Shown piece after piece: positions 1 through 7,757 of a DNA stretch of 28,745 bases; within the stretch, counting starts at the first letter, position 1, and every line of letters starts with the position of its first letter. Position numbers and translations under genes: made by a program. The stretch is taken from positions 1-28,745 of the forward strand of contig WRCJ01000009.1 of NCBI GenBank assembly GCA_009784085.1. The letters are read 5' to 3'. The stretch comes from Oscillospiraceae bacterium (GTDB lineage: Bacteria; Bacillota; Clostridia; Oscillospirales; UBA929). A model generated the notes under the pieces. It did no database searches, had not been told where the DNA came from, and saw nothing but the letters and a program-made list of their open reading frames with translations.

Positions 1-161
1 AAGCCTATCTTGAGCCGGGCGGGGACATTGGCCCTGCCCCAAACCGGCGAGAGCAGGAACAGCCCCGTCATGCGGATGAGGATGAGCGCGAACTGCGCCA
101 CCCAGAGGATGACATTATCCATACCCATGCCCATATCCATTTCCAAACCCATATCCGTCAT
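1..161 (-). CDS. fliR: Flagellar export gate protein FliR, N-terminal part (cut by window edge)
   Basis: The first 53 codons of FliR, a polytopic membrane component of the flagellar type III export gate that works with FliP and FliQ. The reading begins with an ATG that overlaps the fliQ stop in an ATGA, giving an unusual Met/Gly/Asp-rich opening (MTDMGLEMDMGMGMDN). A hydrophobic segment then follows (VILWVAQFALILIRMTGLFL) and the stretch SPVWGRANVPARLKIG, which is typical of the FliR N-terminus. Position right after fliP-fliQ agrees with the usual gene order. Several in-frame ATGs occur in the first 16 codons, so the exact start is not certain. The rest of the gene lies beyond base 1. Confidence 0.9.
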   Translation of the reverse strand, partial: MTDMGLEMDMGMGMDNVILWVAQFALILIRMTGLFLLSPVWGRANVPARLKIG

Positions 162-427
162 CGCAGTAACGTCAGGATATACCCGTATACGCGCAAGGTG
201 AATTCTTGCAGGCGGGTGAGCATCCAGGGGCCAAACAGGATGAGGGCCGAAAAGACCGACAGGATCTTGGCGACAAAGACGATCGTCTGCTCGTTGATCT
301 GCGTGGTGGCTTGCAGGACGGATATGATCAAGCCGACGACAAGGCCGACGCCCAGAAGCGGCAACGAGACGGTCAAAATGGTCATGACGGCGTCCTGGAT
401 GATGGTCGCAACCTCACCGGAATTCAC
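158..427 (-). CDS. fliQ: Flagellar export gate protein FliQ
   Basis: An 89-residue small membrane protein of the flagellar type III export gate, the normal FliQ length. Two hydrophobic segments are visible (about residues 14-38 and 48-70), joined by the conserved polar stretch LQATTQINEQTI. The start is GTG, preceded at good distance by a G-rich GGGGGGAG ribosome-binding site. It lies 21 bases after fliP and overlaps fliR by four bases, so fliP-fliQ-fliR are probably translated from one message. Confidence 0.95.
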   Translation of the reverse strand: MNSGEVATIIQDAVMTILTVSLPLLGVGLVVGLIISVLQATTQINEQTIVFVAKILSVFSALILFGPWMLTRLQEFTLRVYGYILTLLR

Positions 428-448
428 GGATCTCCCCCCCCTCTCCCG

Positions 449-1294
449 CTATCGCTGGAACGTCCTGACCAAGCTGGTAATGGTCAGGTTCCAGCCGTCG
501 ACTAAGACGAAGAGCATGATCTTGAACGGCAGGGAGATCATGACCGGCGGGAGCATCATCATGCCCATGGACATCAACGCCGAGGCCACAATCATATCGA
601 TGACGATGAAGGGGATAAATATCATAAAGCCGATTTGGAAAGCGGTCTTGATTTCACTGGTGACAAACGCCGGGATGATCACATGCGTGGGGATCTCGTC
701 CACGGTCTCGGGCAGGTTTTCCATGTTGGCCAGCGACATGAAGGTGCGCAAATCCCCTTGGTTGCCCTGGAGGTCGATCTGCTCCAGCATGAAATCCCGG
801 ATGGGCTTCTTGGCAAGGTCCAAGGCTTCGCCGATAGTTTCGATCTCCCCGGCTTGGTAGGGTTCCCAGACATCGGTGACCAGCTCGGCATACACCGGGT
901 ACATCACAAACAGGGACAGGAACAACGCCAAGCCCACGATGACCTGGTTCGGGGGCATTTGCTGGGTACCCATGGCGTTCCTGGTAAAGCTCAGCACGAT
1001 GACGATGCGGGTAAAGGCGGTGACCATGATCAGGATCGAGGGCGCCAGCGTCAACACGGTCAAAAGCAGGATGATCTCCACCGTGCCCGTGGCTTCCTCC
1101 GCAGTAGCGTCGCCGGAGAGGATGCCCGAAATGTCGCCATCCTTCGTCAGGCTGTCGACGATTTTGGCGATATCCTCTTCGGTGAGCGACAATCCCCCTT
1201 CGGCTGTGGCGTAAGCGTTCGGCGAGAACAGCAGTAGGCAGGATGTCAAGAATATGAGGATAAGGGCGATCCGGACATACCGCCTCTTCTTCAT
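449..1294 (-). CDS. fliP: Flagellar export gate protein FliP
   Basis: FliP, 281 residues, forms the core of the export gate in the inner membrane. An N-terminal signal-like segment (basic KKRRYVR followed by a hydrophobic run and an SPNAYA cleavage-like site near residue 30) precedes the mature part, as in many FliP proteins. Family stretches are clear: TRIVIVLSFTRNAMGTQQMPPNQVIVGLALFL, split across residues about 96-127, and later PFIVIDMIVASALMSMGMMM. Four membrane segments can be seen. The ATG overlaps the fliO stop by four bases (ATGA), indicating translational coupling. Confidence 0.97.
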   Translation of the reverse strand: MKKRRYVRIALILIFLTSCLLLFSPNAYATAEGGLSLTEEDIAKIVDSLTKDGDISGILSGDATAEEATGTVEIILLLTVLTLAPSILIMVTAFTRIVIVLSFTRNAMGTQQMPPNQVIVGLALFLSLFVMYPVYAELVTDVWEPYQAGEIETIGEALDLAKKPIRDFMLEQIDLQGNQGDLRTFMSLANMENLPETVDEIPTHVIIPAFVTSEIKTAFQIGFMIFIPFIVIDMIVASALMSMGMMMLPPVMISLPFKIMLFVLVDGWNLTITSLVRTFQR

Positions 1295-2298
1295 AAAAGG
1301 CCACTCCCTCCTTCTCCCTCAAAACGGCGGGAAAGCCGTTGCGTCCGCCGGCTGATGCGGCCGGCCAAAGAGTCGATCTCCTCCTCCCCTGTGTCCTGAT
1401 TTTCCTTTTCGGAATAGACCCGCGCCGCGCGCACGAAGGCCAGGTTTTCAGACGCCGTGGGTTCCCGCCTTACGGCTCTGGATTCCATGCGGCTGTACTG
1501 TTTCATGCGGCGGATGGCCTCGTTGTAATCGGGCAGGGGCGCGGGCTGGGGCGGCGCGGGCGGTTGTTGCGTCGCAGGCTGGGGCGGCGCAGACTGTTGT
1601 TGTGATGTGGGCTGTGGGTGTGTTGGCTGGGGGGGCGCAGGCTGGTCCTCCCCGGGCGGCATGGCCTGTTGGGCCGCCTGGACCGCCTGGGGCATTTCGG
1701 CCGCTTGCGCCTCCTCGGCTTTTTGCAAGGCTTCCCCAAAAGAAGGGGCCGCCGCCTCATCCTGCAAGGCAGTCTCCGGGCGGGCGGGCGGCGTGCCTTT
1801 GGGCAACACACCGCTGAACACGCCCATATTATGCGCGAAACGTCCCCAAAAGCCCCGGCGCCCGTTGGGGGCGGCGGCGGTGGCGGAGGTGGCGGAGGTG
1901 GCGGTTGCGGCGGTTGCGGTTGCGTCACGCGCCGACCCCGGCGCCCGCGCGTCCGCCTGCTTGGCCCCCTCGGCGGCCAACGCCTCGGGATCCACCTCGC
2001 CCAGCGTGCGGAAGCCCTCTTTGGAGACCCCGGTGATGAGCACCTTGTCGGCCACGCGCAGAAGCAGGATCATGCTATCCCTGCCTGTCGCCACGCGATC
2101 CAAGACCTGCACGTACCGCCCCCGCGCGCCAAAGAGGTTCCTCTTCGACAAATAGCGCAATCCAAGCCAAGAGAGGGCCATGATGGCCACGAAACCCAGG
2201 ATCCCCCCCAGCAGGGGCCAGAGGTTCCCGCCGGATTCGAGGGGTTGCGGCGTGGGCGACGGCGACGCGCCGCCAAGGATCAGCCACACATGTCTCAT
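1291..2298 (-). CDS. fliO: Flagellar biosynthesis protein FliO/FliZ with long low-complexity tail
   Basis: Recognised from place (cheY-fliO-fliP) and from its N-terminal half: one transmembrane segment (about residues 27-48, ending in SWLGLRYLSKRN) followed by the FliO domain with VQVLDRVATGRDSMILLLRVADKVLITG and SKEGFRTLGEVD. FliO helps assemble the FliP ring. The 335-residue length is well above the usual roughly 100-220. The excess is an Ala/Thr run (TATAATATSATSATAAA, from repeated GGCGGAGGT-like DNA at about 1868-1925) and a Pro/Gln-rich segment (about residues 225-260), ending in a charged, probably helical tail. The start directly abuts the cheY stop (TAAATG). Confidence 0.85.
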   Translation of the reverse strand: MRHVWLILGGASPSPTPQPLESGGNLWPLLGGILGFVAIMALSWLGLRYLSKRNLFGARGRYVQVLDRVATGRDSMILLLRVADKVLITGVSKEGFRTLGEVDPEALAAEGAKQADARAPGSARDATATAATATSATSATAAAPNGRRGFWGRFAHNMGVFSGVLPKGTPPARPETALQDEAAAPSFGEALQKAEEAQAAEMPQAVQAAQQAMPPGEDQPAPPQPTHPQPTSQQQSAPPQPATQQPPAPPQPAPLPDYNEAIRRMKQYSRMESRAVRREPTASENLAFVRAARVYSEKENQDTGEEEIDSLAGRISRRTQRLSRRFEGEGGSGLL

Positions 2299-2661
2299 TT
2301 ACCCCAGCACCTTACGTACAGCATCGCAGACGCGGTCCGCTTGGAAGGGCTTGACGATGAAATCCTTGGCCCCGGCCTGGATGGCCTCGACGACCATGCT
2401 TTGCTGGCCCATGGCCGAGCACATGATCACCTTGGCGCTCGCGTCTTTGGCCTTGATCTGCTTGAGCGCCTCGATGCCGTTGAGTTCGGGCATGGTGATA
2501 TCCATGATCACCAGATCGGGCGAAAGCTCGGAAAACTTGTCCACGGCCACGGCGCCGTTTTCCGCCTCGCCCACCACGTCGAACCCGTTCTTGGTGAGCA
2601 CTTCTTTGATCATCATGCGCATAAAAGCGGCGTCATCCACCAATAATACCTTGTTACCCAT
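2299..2661 (-). CDS. cheY: Chemotaxis response regulator CheY
   Basis: A single receiver domain of 120 residues. The phosphorylation site is intact: acidic D9/D10 (LVDDAAFMR), phospho-acceptor D54 (VIMDITMPELNG), S82 (MCSAMG) and K104 (DFIVKPF). CheY-P binds the motor switch through FliM and, in Firmicutes, FliY, which dephosphorylates it. The gene lies between fliY and fliO as in Bacillus subtilis. There is no output domain. An ATG start follows a GGGAGG ribosome-binding site at a short distance. Confidence 0.96.
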   Translation of the reverse strand: MGNKVLLVDDAAFMRMMIKEVLTKNGFDVVGEAENGAVAVDKFSELSPDLVIMDITMPELNGIEALKQIKAKDASAKVIMCSAMGQQSMVVEAIQAGAKDFIVKPFQADRVCDAVRKVLG

Positions 2662-2676
2662 AGTAACCTCCCATTG

Positions 2677-3999
2677 TTAGCTCGTCAGGCGTTTTGCCGG
2701 TTTGACGATATCTGTGATGCGGGCGCCGTAGCTGTCGTCGATGACCACAACCTCGGCCTTGGCAATCAGTTTCCCGTTGACCACCACGTCCACCATGTCC
2801 CCCGCCATCTTGTCGAGGACGATAATGGAACCCACATTAAAATCCAGGATCTCTTTGATCGCCTTCTTGCTCTTGCCCAGTTCGACCGACACGGGTAGAG
2901 GGACATCCATCAGCAACTCGATGTTTTCCTCGTTTTCCCGCGCCTCCTCGTCCTCCGGGTCGAGCGGCAGGAACTGCGCCGCCGTGACCTCCACGGATTT
3001 CTGCGCGGCGGGTTCCGGATGCCGGGTCCTGGGCCGGGACTTGGGCCGGGGCGGCGCCGATGACGCCGATGGTGGCGGTGGCGATTGCGATTGCGATGAT
3101 GGCGATTGCGACGATGGCGATTGCGCGGCGGCGGCAGGCGCGGTTTTGGCGCCCAGGAGAGCCTCTTCCGTCGTAGGCAGGTGCTTCTCTACGGCGGCCA
3201 TGGCGCCACCGCCCAACAACCCTTCCACCATCTGGATGGCAAAATCCACCGGCATGACCTGCATGATCTCCGATTTGATCAGGCCCTCCACTTCCATTTG
3301 GAAGCATGTCTGCGCCAAGGGGCTGTCCATATCCTTGAACGGCGCCCGGGTCGCGTCCTCGGACAGGTTGATTTCGTAAGCGGTGGGCGGGGAGATGTCG
3401 ATGGTGGCATTGATAAGCTTCGCCAGGGAGGTGGAAGAGGATCCAACCATCTGGTTCATCACTTCGCTGATGGCCGAGAGATGCATCTCGTTGAGATCCA
3501 TGTCGGTATTGCTTCCGTCCCCGCCCATCATCAAGTCGGTGATGATCTTGACATCCTCCATCCGCAAAAACAGGATGTTGGTGCCCTTCAGCCCTTCCGT
3601 GAACTCCACTTGCACCGCCACGAAGGGCAGGGGGTAATTCTTGGAAATATCGCGCAAGGTGGTGACGACGACCCTGGGCGTCGTGATATCCACGCGGCGG
3701 TTGATCATGGCGGACAGCGTGGTCGCCGAGGTGCCCATGCTGATGTTCCCGATTTCCCCCATCGCGTCGATCTGGCTGGGGGACAGCGCGCCGCCGTTCG
3801 GGGTGTCGGGCGCGTCGGGGGCGTCACCCGCCGCGGTCGTCGCGGGTACCGCGGTCGCCGCTGATTTCGCGGGTTTTGCGGGCTTTTTGGATGCTGTGGG
3901 CGTTGCGGGTGCTGTGGGCGTCGCGGGCGTCGCGGGCGACGCGCCCGCTTCCCCTTGGATCAGTTTGTCGATTTCCGATTGGGACAAACCACTACTCAT
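2677..3999 (-). CDS. fliY: Flagellar switch phosphatase FliY
   Basis: FliY, 440 residues, is a rotor switch protein that also removes phosphate from CheY-P. Domain order: an N-terminal FliM-like peptide (LSQSEIDKLIQ) expected to bind CheY-P, a low-complexity Pro/Ala/Thr linker (residues about 18-65), a CheC-like region with two E-x2-N phosphatase motifs (MGEIGNISMG and ISEVMNQMVG), a second linker of Ser/Gln/Pro repeats (QSPSSQSPSSQSQS, from 15-base repeats at about 3076-3125), and a C-terminal FliN/SpoA domain (ENIELLMDVPLPVSVELG to ITDIVKP). The start overlaps the end of fliM by 8 bases. Confidence 0.96.
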   Translation of the reverse strand: MSSGLSQSEIDKLIQGEAGASPATPATPTAPATPTASKKPAKPAKSAATAVPATTAAGDAPDAPDTPNGGALSPSQIDAMGEIGNISMGTSATTLSAMINRRVDITTPRVVVTTLRDISKNYPLPFVAVQVEFTEGLKGTNILFLRMEDVKIITDLMMGGDGSNTDMDLNEMHLSAISEVMNQMVGSSSTSLAKLINATIDISPPTAYEINLSEDATRAPFKDMDSPLAQTCFQMEVEGLIKSEIMQVMPVDFAIQMVEGLLGGGAMAAVEKHLPTTEEALLGAKTAPAAAAQSPSSQSPSSQSQSPPPPSASSAPPRPKSRPRTRHPEPAAQKSVEVTAAQFLPLDPEDEEARENEENIELLMDVPLPVSVELGKSKKAIKEILDFNVGSIIVLDKMAGDMVDVVVNGKLIAKAEVVVIDDSYGARITDIVKPAKRLTS

Positions 4000-4996
4000 C
4001 GCATATATCCTCCTCCCGGATAAAACCGGAAATCATCACCGCGTACCTGTTGCCCTGTGTCCCCAATGAGGCGCGGAATTTGGCAAGGTGGCCGACTTTC
4101 ACGGTGAGCGGCTGGCTCACCCTATGCTCCAGCGGCAAGATATCTCCCACCCGAAGATCCAAAATGTCGGACACAGGGGCAGCCGTGTTGTTGAAAACCG
4201 CCGTGATGGGCAACTGTGTTTTTTGAATCAGTTGCTTGATGTCTTCGGTAATCGGCGGGAAATCGCGGTATTGCTCCCCGCCGGCTTGAAAGAGCACTTT
4301 GGTGTTGAGTTGCTTGGCGATAGGCTCCAGGGCCAAATGCGGCAGGCAACAGTTGATTAAACCCTCGGTGTCCCCGATGCGCGCGTTCATCGTCACCACG
4401 GCGACCGTTTCCCCCATGGCCACGATTTGGGCGAACTGCGCGCTGGTCTCCAACCGCTCCAGCGTCGCCCTGACGTCGATGACCTTTTGCCACGCCTCGT
4501 TGAACAAACCGATAAATTGCCTGGTGATGCGCTCGAAGAGAACCAGCTCGATTTCCGTAAAGCCTCGCGTAATCTCGCTATCCTCGCCCCCGCTACCGCC
4601 CAGCAAGCGGCTGATCATCGCGTACGCCAAGCTGGAAGGCACCTCCAGCAGGGTCGGCCCCACCAGGGGCGGCATGGCGATGACGGACAACAACACCGAG
4701 GTGGGCAGGGCGTTTACGAATTCATGGTATTTCAGCTCCTCTACCCCGACGACGCTGACCTCGCACATGGATCGCAACGTGCCGGACAAATAGGTTGAGT
4801 AGAGCCGGGAGAAATTCTCATAGACCAGGGCCAGCGTCCGGATCTGCTCGCGGGAAAACCGGTTGGCTGTGCGGAAATCGTAGGATGCCGCTTGCCCGAG
4901 CGGAACGTTATCCTGTGTCGCGTCCACGTCCACTTCCCCGGTATTGATAGCTTGCAGTAGCGCGTCTATTTCGCTTTGTGAGAGAACATCCGCCAA
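3992..4996 (-). CDS. fliM: Flagellar motor switch protein FliM
   Basis: FliM, 334 residues with the start chosen here, links CheY-P to the C-ring. It opens with the CheY-P-binding peptide DVLSQSEIDALLQAI, then a CheC-like middle domain (about 45-230), and a C-terminal FliN-like SpoA domain (about 250-325; DILDLRVGDILPL). I chose a TTG start, giving LADVLSQSE, because AAAGGGGGTGG lies just before it and this matches known FliM N-termini. The upstream ATG at 5038 would add 14 unrelated residues and put the ribosome site inside the gene. A heptamer repeat array separates it from fliL. Confidence 0.95.
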   Translation of the reverse strand: MADVLSQSEIDALLQAINTGEVDVDATQDNVPLGQAASYDFRTANRFSREQIRTLALVYENFSRLYSTYLSGTLRSMCEVSVVGVEELKYHEFVNALPTSVLLSVIAMPPLVGPTLLEVPSSLAYAMISRLLGGSGGEDSEITRGFTEIELVLFERITRQFIGLFNEAWQKVIDVRATLERLETSAQFAQIVAMGETVAVVTMNARIGDTEGLINCCLPHLALEPIAKQLNTKVLFQAGGEQYRDFPPITEDIKQLIQKTQLPITAVFNNTAAPVSDILDLRVGDILPLEHRVSQPLTVKVGHLAKFRASLGTQGNRYAVMISGFIREEDICDE

Positions 4997-5032
4997 GAAC
5001 CCACCCCCTTTAAACCATACAGATCGTAGCCA

Positions 5033-5121
5033 AGCCACTAGCCACTAGCCACTAACCACTACTCACTAGCCACTACTCACTAGCCACTACTCACTAACCA
5101 CTAACCACTAACCACTACTCA
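5033..5121. repeat. Heptamer tandem repeat array between fliL and fliM
   Basis: About 13 copies of a 7-base unit, NNCACTA on the plus strand, where the variable pair is GC, AC or CT (gccacta, accacta, ctcacta). The array fills the whole space between the FliM ribosome-binding region and the fliL stop, and the fliL TGA is itself part of the last unit. The unit length is not a multiple of three and no gene reads through it. It resembles short heptameric repeats found between genes in other bacteria. Confidence 0.9.
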
Positions 5122-5532
5122 CTGGTAAACGTAACTCTCGATATACACCTTGTAGAATCCCTTCGTGTTCATGGACTCGTTGAGGGCGCTCACCAACGAT
5201 TCAGAAAGCGCGGTCAAATCCGCCGACCTTACCTCCGCCTCGGTGAGCTCGCATAGGCGCCTGTTGATGACGTCCCTGGCGACATAGTCCTTCTCTTGCA
5301 AGGTTTCATACAGTTTTTCACTGATGACGTCGATGGTAAACGAGCAACTGAGTACCATCGAGCTATCCTTGACGTTGGTCACGAAAGAACCGGCGTCATA
5401 GGATCGGGTGTTGAGATCGTAAGGCTCCTCGTCCACCTCGCCCCCCGCCTCGTCGCCGCCGCAAGCGGAAAGCACGGCGACAAGCAACAGGGCCAAAAGT
5501 AGCACAGAGACCCAAAGTTTCCTGCGATTCAA
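5119..5532 (-). CDS. fliL: Flagellar basal-body-associated protein FliL, with lipobox
   Basis: A 137-residue protein in the fliL position. The C-terminal part fits the FliL periplasmic domain (ARDVINRRLCELTEAEVRS, then SALNESM, ending FYKVYIESYVYQ). FliL normally sits around the stator and stabilises motor torque. The TTG start has AAGGAGG seven bases upstream. Odd feature: the N-terminal hydrophobic segment ends in LSAC followed by GG, a good lipobox with C24. The protein may therefore be a lipoprotein rather than a single-pass membrane protein. The family call rests partly on context because FliL sequences are weakly conserved. Confidence 0.85.
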   Translation of the reverse strand: MNRRKLWVSVLLLALLLVAVLSACGGDEAGGEVDEEPYDLNTRSYDAGSFVTNVKDSSMVLSCSFTIDVISEKLYETLQEKDYVARDVINRRLCELTEAEVRSADLTALSESLVSALNESMNTKGFYKVYIESYVYQ

Positions 5533-5556
5533 AGTTATGCCTCCTTCGCATGGCTG

Positions 5557-5772
5557 TTAACGCTCGTCCCCTGTGACGATCAGGGGCAGGCGCGCGGCAA
5601 TTTCCGCCCGGTACCGCAAGATTGCCTCCACAATTTCGTCCGCACTTTGATCCACCACAACCTTTTTCCCCGTAGTCAGCGTGACGACCGTGTCCGGCGT
5701 CTCCTCGATGCATTCCACGAGGTGCGGGTTGAGGAAATAGCTCTTGCCATTGATGCGCGATACCTGGATCAA
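5557..5772 (-). CDS. flbD: Flagellar FlbD/SwrD family protein
   Basis: A 71-residue protein matching FlbD (YlzI/SwrD) of Firmicutes: it opens MIQVSRINGKSYFLNP, continues with HLVECIEETPDTVVTLTTGK and has a short C-terminal helix. In Bacillus subtilis SwrD raises motor torque, supporting swarming (family knowledge). The start is TTG, preceded by AGGAGGTGA. It is the first gene after an internal promoter and a long structured leader, so flbD and the genes behind it may be expressed partly apart from the upstream hook genes. Confidence 0.9.
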   Translation of the reverse strand: MIQVSRINGKSYFLNPHLVECIEETPDTVVTLTTGKKVVVDQSADEIVEAILRYRAEIAARLPLIVTGDER

Positions 5773-6020
5773 GGGGCCTCACCTCCTGCCACCCGCGTCG
5801 CCTTGCCGGAAACCGGACGCGGCGGCGGTAAATATTCCTGGTAATTTGAAGGATTTTTTGCCTTATCGAAACGTGCGGGATAGAGTTTTCACCCTACCCC
5901 GTACGCCTTTATGCCTGGGAATGTTGTTCTGATTTATGAGAGGAAACCTGGTAAAGGTTTGTGGTTGAAGGAATTTGGCAATAGTACCGAGCAACGATAT
6001 ATCTTGTAAAAATCTAACGC
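5773..6020 (-). promoter_or_regulatory. Structured 5' leader upstream of flbD (candidate cis-regulatory RNA)
   Basis: About 250 non-coding bases between the predicted transcription start and the flbD start. On the minus-strand RNA three hairpins are visible. The first, at 5944-5960, has stem AAACCT/AGGTTT. The second, at 5872-5905, is a 15-pair stem with one A-C mismatch and two G-U pairs, capped by a GAAA tetraloop. The third, at 5793-5822, has outer stem CCGCGTC/GACGCGG and inner CCGG/CCGG, placed just before the AGGAGGTGA ribosome site. The wobble pairs of the second hairpin work only on the minus-strand RNA, which argues for selection as RNA. I do not recognise a known riboswitch core. 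Confidence 0.55.
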
Positions 6021-6026
6021 TATAGC

Positions 6027-6056
6027 ATTATATCATAGCAAAGTCTATTTTGTAAA
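6027..6056 (-). promoter_or_regulatory. Sigma-A-type promoter inside the flagellar operon, before flbD
   Basis: Read on the minus strand, TTTACA at 6051-6056, an 18-base spacer, then a perfect TATAAT at 6027-6032. It lies in an A+T-rich stretch directly after the flgE stop. Transcription would start near 6020 and run through the structured leader into flbD, fliL, fliM and onward. No terminator for the upstream part is obvious. Confidence 0.7.
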
Positions 6057-6097
6057 GATGACTTTTGAAGATTTAGTAAATTTTCTTTATTTCTTCA

Positions 6098-6991
6098 CTA
6101 TCGCTTCAGATTTATCAGTTCCTCCAGCAAGGTGTCCGACACGGTGATCACCCGGGAATTCGCCTGGAAGCCACGCTGTGTGATGATCATCTCCGTGAAC
6201 TCGCGGGAGAGATCCACGTTGGACATCTCCAACGTCCCGCCCAGCAACGGCCCCGCGCCTTCGGTATCCGGCTCCTTGTACCTGGGCGTCCCCGAATTGC
6301 TCGAACTCACGTACAGGTTGTCCCCTACGCGGGTAAGCCCTTCGGGGTTGACGAAGGTGGCGATGGCAATCTGGCCGATCGTGACCAGCGCGCTACCGTT
6401 GGTCTCTATCGCGTACACCGTCCCGCTCTTGTCGATCGTGTAGCTGGAATAGTAATCCGTGTCCGGGATCCGGCTGGTGAACAAGTTTGCCAGGGAATAG
6501 GTCCCATCGACGCTCTTCGTTTTGGTGCCCCCCGCGGGATACGTCACCTCCCCGGTCAGCGCGTTGACATTTTGGCCGCCCAAGCCCAGGACGTACGCGC
6601 CGTTGGCGGTCACCAGGTAGCCTTCGGTATCCAGGTAGAAATTGCCCGCACGGGTGTAATAGATCTCGGTCCCGTCCTGGATAACGAAGAAACCTTCGCC
6701 GTCTATCATAAAGTCCAGCGGGTTTTCGGTGCTCTGGGCGCTACCCGTGGAGTGCTGTACGTCGATGCTCGCGGTCCTGACCCCCAGGCCCACCTGTTTG
6801 GGGTTGACACCGCCGGTGTTCCCGGAGGGGGCCGAGGCGTTGTTGATCGTTTGGCTGAACATCTCCTGGAAGACAATGCGGCTGGCTTTGTAGCCGGCGG
6901 TGTTGACATTGGCGATATTATTACCAATGACATCCATTTTCAGCTGGTGGTTGCGCAAGCCGGACACCCCGGCAAACATTGATCTTAACAT
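6098..6991 (-). CDS. flgE: Flagellar hook protein FlgE (FlgE/FlgG family)
   Basis: A 297-residue rod/hook family protein. The N-terminal signature is complete (MLRSMFAGVSGLRNHQ, DVIGNNIANVNTAGYK), the middle has the FlgE/F/G stretch LDFMIDGEGFFVIQDG, and the C-terminal helix reads ITQRGFQANSRVITVSDTLLEELINL. Position directly behind flgD supports hook protein FlgE. The length is close to the short FlgE of Bacillus (264) and shorter than enterobacterial FlgE. Because sequence alone separates short FlgE from FlgG poorly, FlgG is the alternative. The ATG has AAAGGTAG upstream. Confidence 0.88.
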   Translation of the reverse strand: MLRSMFAGVSGLRNHQLKMDVIGNNIANVNTAGYKASRIVFQEMFSQTINNASAPSGNTGGVNPKQVGLGVRTASIDVQHSTGSAQSTENPLDFMIDGEGFFVIQDGTEIYYTRAGNFYLDTEGYLVTANGAYVLGLGGQNVNALTGEVTYPAGGTKTKSVDGTYSLANLFTSRIPDTDYYSSYTIDKSGTVYAIETNGSALVTIGQIAIATFVNPEGLTRVGDNLYVSSSNSGTPRYKEPDTEGAGPLLGGTLEMSNVDLSREFTEMIITQRGFQANSRVITVSDTLLEELINLKR

Positions 6992-7013
6992 GCAAACTAC
7001 CTTTCTTTTTCTT

Positions 7014-7628
7014 TTATGATATTTCTGTGACTTGGGCGAGGAGTATTTCTATCTCGCCGTCCCCGGTGTTGACCTGCAGGAAGAGCGTGCCTTCCTTGAT
7101 GACGATTCGGGAAACCAGGCCGGATACCTCTGTCCGATCCGCGCCCAAACCGATTTCCGCTTTGATAGACTTGCCGATCATGTTCGATCCGGCCAGCAGG
7201 GAAGACAGATCCCCGCTCAAGATATTGCTGTCGAAGACCTGCAAGATGTCCTCCGCCCAGATGAGCGCGTCGCCCACCATGACATAGGGCCGCCCGTCCG
7301 CAAGGCCGGCCGAGTCCACCCGGCCGCTGACCTCGTAGGCGACGTTGCCGGAAACGCGCTGGTTGCCCATGACCCACATGCCAATCATGCCGTAGGCTTG
7401 GGAGAGGGCAAAGGATCGGCTCAGGCCGTTCATGGCCTCCAGCGACGAGAATTGCGCCAGTTGCGCGATCATTTGGCCGTTGTCGCTGGGCTCCAGGGGG
7501 TCTTGGTATTGTAGCTGGGTCACGAGGAGTTTGAGGAACTCGTCCTTCCCCAGCTCGTTGTTGACGACGCGGTTCTGCTTGGTCAGCAAGAGGTCGCTGA
7601 GATTTGTCACGCCATTGACTGTTGCCAT
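7014..7628 (-). CDS. flgD: Flagellar hook assembly scaffold FlgD
   Basis: A 204-residue hook-cap protein that guides polymerisation of FlgE. The conserved N-terminal segment is clear: LGKDEFLKLLVTQLQYQDPL followed by EPSDNGQMIAQLAQFSSLE. The rest (about residues 90-200) is a beta-rich part ending FLQVNTGDGEIEILLAQVTEIS. It lies 22 bases before flgE and after fliK, as expected. The ATG is preceded by CGGAGGGA about 11 bases upstream. Confidence 0.95.
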   Translation of the reverse strand: MATVNGVTNLSDLLLTKQNRVVNNELGKDEFLKLLVTQLQYQDPLEPSDNGQMIAQLAQFSSLEAMNGLSRSFALSQAYGMIGMWVMGNQRVSGNVAYEVSGRVDSAGLADGRPYVMVGDALIWAEDILQVFDSNILSGDLSSLLAGSNMIGKSIKAEIGLGADRTEVSGLVSRIVIKEGTLFLQVNTGDGEIEILLAQVTEIS

Positions 7629-7659
7629 CGTTCGTTGTCCCTCCGTCTGGAATTCATCC

Positions 7660-7757
7660 GGTTTATGCGCGGCTTATGCGTTTTATGCGCGGTTTACGTG
7701 CGGTTTGCGCCCGGTTTACGTGCGGCTTATGCGTTTTATGCGTTTTATGCGCGGAAA
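7660..7757. repeat. Degenerate short repeats between fliK and flgD
   Basis: The roughly 100 bases between the fliK stop and flgD hold a mosaic of related 8-12-base units of the form TTTATGCGCGG, CTTATGCG, TTTTATGCG and TTTACGTGCGG, repeated about nine times. The fliK stop codon and its last codons fall in the final units. No hairpin of terminator type is evident, so the operon probably reads through. Confidence 0.75.

Noticed and set aside
1618..2646. 342-codon plus-strand open frame opposite fliO and cheY
   Set aside because: Antisense shadow with Gly-rich repeats; CheY and FliO on the other strand explain the region.
4997..5038. ATG 14 codons upstream of the chosen FliM start
   Set aside because: The extra residues match no FliM N-terminus and the AAAGGGGGTGG ribosome site lies inside the extension, before the TTG.
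5773..6020. Known c-di-GMP-I (GEMM) riboswitch
   Set aside because: A GNRA-capped hairpin is present, but the conserved flanking core of that riboswitch could not be found on either strand.
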